A stretch of 64,000 nucleotides of DNA, taken from Bacillota bacterium (GTDB lineage: Bacteria; Bacillota; Clostridia; Lachnospirales; Anaerotignaceae). The notes beneath the pieces are model-generated. The model saw only the letters and a program-made list of their open reading frames with translations. It made no database searches and had not been told where the DNA came from. Shown piece after piece: positions 62,726 to 64,000 of the stretch. Within the stretch, counting starts at the first letter, position 1, and each line of letters starts with the position of its first letter. A program made the translations under genes and the position numbers. Location of the stretch: the NCBI GenBank assembly GCA_019422105.1, contig JAHZDZ010000008.1, positions 67,831 through 131,830 of the forward strand. Direction: 5' to 3'.

Positions 62726-63214
62726 CTACAATTTATCCTTTAAATTAAATTCAGAGCAGTTATAGATAAGCTGCCTGCCATAATATGTATTATTGGGTTT
62801 TATGTAGGTAGATGATTCCAGCTTTAATCTACCAATCCCAAAATTTCTTGAACTGTTTAACAGGTTATCAATCATGGTGGATAAAACATCTACCATAGTG
62901 CCGCTATATCCTTTGACAGAACATTTCATTAAATCTTTGTGTGTGCAAACCCAAATAATAACTTTCATGTCCTTATATGTAAAATCCGAAGTCCTTGGTA
63001 CATCTATTTCGATACAGATATATGATTTTGTTTCGGTCTGTGTTCCGTCGATATAAAGATATGGGTATATGTGATGATAGGGAAGATCCACTGCAACAGT
63101 TTCCTCGTTATATATGTCTCCAAGCAATTGTCTGCCTATATCCTTATCTCTGATAATCTTATAAAAAATCCTATCCTTGTAGATACCAATGTCATTTAAT
63201 GTTATCTGCGCCAC
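62726..63214 (-). CDS. Neck/tail completion-type protein
   Basis: 162 residues from GTG 63214. The sequence (LNDIGIYKDRIFYKIIRDKDIG, YLYIDGTQTETKSYICIEID, DLMKCSVKGYSGTMVDVLSTMID) is typical of small neck proteins that precede the tail tube in this phage group. It starts two bases after the stop of the preceding gene. Confidence 0.6.
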   Translation of the reverse strand: MAQITLNDIGIYKDRIFYKIIRDKDIGRQLLGDIYNEETVAVDLPYHHIYPYLYIDGTQTETKSYICIEIDVPRTSDFTYKDMKVIIWVCTHKDLMKCSVKGYSGTMVDVLSTMIDNLLNSSRNFGIGRLKLESSTYIKPNNTYYGRQLIYNCSEFNLKDKL

Positions 63215-63217
63215 CCC

Positions 63218-64000
63218 CTAATATATTCCGCTTATAAGAACAGAAACTTCCGCACTTAAATTTCCGTTCACCAATACTTGCAGCAAGAAAGACTCATTTA
63301 TCAGTTGACTGTCATCAACCTGTATACAAATGGTATCATTCTCTGTTATACACGATATTCTGTCAGGGAAATTACTTCTCAAATTCCACCTGTAATTAAC
63401 TGTTCCGGACTGGATTTTTTTATTCTCTGTATCTGAAAATACAACGTTAAATTTTTGTGGGAAATGCAGCTTAACAGCAGGCGGCCCTAAAATGCGGCTG
63501 GTTATATTGTCTGTGGCTGGATAGGGAAGGGAAGGGGGAATGTAATCACACAGCATAAATTCTGTACTGTCTTTTTCTTTGTTTAATTCTGTTTTATCTG
63601 CTATTAAACTTAATATTCCGCCATGTACGCCGTACTCATATATGGAATCATCACTTCTCGTTATCTTAAATACCTTATTTGGGTCAGATTTATTTTTGTC
63701 AATAAATACCCGTTTCCCTTCAATTGTCATACTGTCTTCGTCATTTGGAATTAGAATTGTAAAATTATTTGTCGTCAATGTCAGGGTGTTATTTCCGCTT
63801 TCTCCAATATCGTATTTGGCTGCCGAAGATAAATTACACCATCTCTCAATTGTTGTTCCGTCTGATTTTTGCCATTTTAATTTGTACTGGCATAGTATGG
63901 CAGTGGCTTTCTCATATACTTTGTTGTTTCCTGGATAACCTGTAATTAACCAAAAGCAATTGTCAAAATATAAATACATTCCGGCTTTTAATGTTCCAAT
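63218..64000 (-). CDS. Head-tail connector-like protein, start outside window
   Basis: The frame is open to the window edge, so the true start lies to the right. An ATG at 63979 is internal to the frame. The sequence (GTLKAGMYLYFDNCFWLIT, NNKVYEKATAILCQYKLKWQ, GKRVFIDKNKSDPNKVFKITR, HGGILSLIADKTELN) matches a conserved neck protein of Firmicute siphophages. It is probably a head-tail joining protein with an Ig-like C-terminus. Confidence 0.7.
   Translation of the reverse strand: MGTLKAGMYLYFDNCFWLITGYPGNNKVYEKATAILCQYKLKWQKSDGTTIERWCNLSSAAKYDIGESGNNTLTLTTNNFTILIPNDEDSMTIEGKRVFIDKNKSDPNKVFKITRSDDSIYEYGVHGGILSLIADKTELNKEKDSTEFMLCDYIPPSLPYPATDNITSRILGPPAVKLHFPQKFNVVFSDTENKKIQSGTVNYRWNLRSNFPDRISCITENDTICIQVDDSQLINESFLLQVLVNGNLSAEVSVLISGIY

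Larger units (their letters stand above)
24611..64000 (-). mobile_element. Siphovirus-like prophage (left end and structural region)
   Basis: From the split deacetylase gene to the right edge there is a nearly continuous minus-strand array of phage genes: neck, tail tube, tape measure, baseplate, holin, endolysin and fibres. Integrase, capsid, packaging and lysogeny genes must lie to the right of the window. The bases 24626-24915 are AT-rich with no gene. Confidence 0.95.

Noticed and set aside
1..64000. tRNA or rRNA genes
   Set aside because: No sequence with tRNA or rRNA hallmarks was seen on reading either strand; a dedicated search was not possible.

Overview
The window comes from a low-to-mid-GC, spore-forming anaerobic Firmicute, most likely a clostridial gut lineage of the Lachnospirales type. 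The basis is the gene content: a Met T-box ahead of metNIQ, a SpoIID-type protein, a PdaB-type deacetylase, manganese catalase, clostridial FeoB, and Gram-positive ribosome-binding sites throughout. The assignment is an inference from gene content, not from a marker gene. No rRNA, tRNA or CRISPR array was seen.

Layout. (1) 1-~2.75 kb is the end of an integrative element with a large serine recombinase. It is inserted in feoB, and only the C-terminal part of FeoB (to 3600) is present. (2) 3.7-24.1 kb is ordinary chromosome: a Met-specific T-box and metNIQ; an ABC-type export operon (ATPase, CARDB-like membrane protein, MacB/FtsX permease); an archaeal-type phosphoglycerate mutase; an alkylsulfatase-like metallo-beta-lactamase; a DUF819 membrane protein; manganese catalase; a SpoIID-domain protein; yigZ; yebC; and a DUF1538 membrane protein paired with a P-II-like regulator. 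Between the DUF819 and catalase genes lies a run of five consecutive hairpins (17133-17310) with no coding explanation. (3) At ~24.6 kb a PdaB-like sporulation deacetylase gene is cut after its first strand by a prophage that runs off the right edge of the window.

The prophage is a siphovirus-like genome on the minus strand. Right to left it has neck genes, tail tube, RuvC-like nuclease, a very large tape measure gene, tail/baseplate genes, holin, NlpC/P60 endolysin, a papain-like protease, a BppU-like baseplate protein and tail fibres. Between the tape measure and the baseplate genes lie extra (moron-like) genes: an SLH-domain protein, a secreted S1 protease, a Phd/ParE-type toxin-antitoxin pair and a second fibre cassette ending in an XkdX-type gene. 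Several of these proteins carry copper-amine-oxidase-like stalk domains or signal peptides, which suggests cell-surface modification of the host.

The most striking structure is the tape measure gene, which is in three pieces. The first gap (~56.72-57.05 kb) holds a group I intron-like RNA. The second gap is a ~9 kb insert (~47.14-56.12 kb) bounded by a perfect 13-bp inverted repeat. It carries genes in both orientations: DarT/DarG, a Kiwa-like KwaA/KwaB pair arranged tail to tail, a DUF6338-type membrane protein, two zinc-ribbon proteins, a secreted stalk-domain protein and a frameshifted gene. No recombinase or transposase is visible inside it. This looks like a defence cargo nested within a structural gene of a prophage, and how it arrived (or whether it can leave or be spliced out) cannot be settled from this sequence alone.
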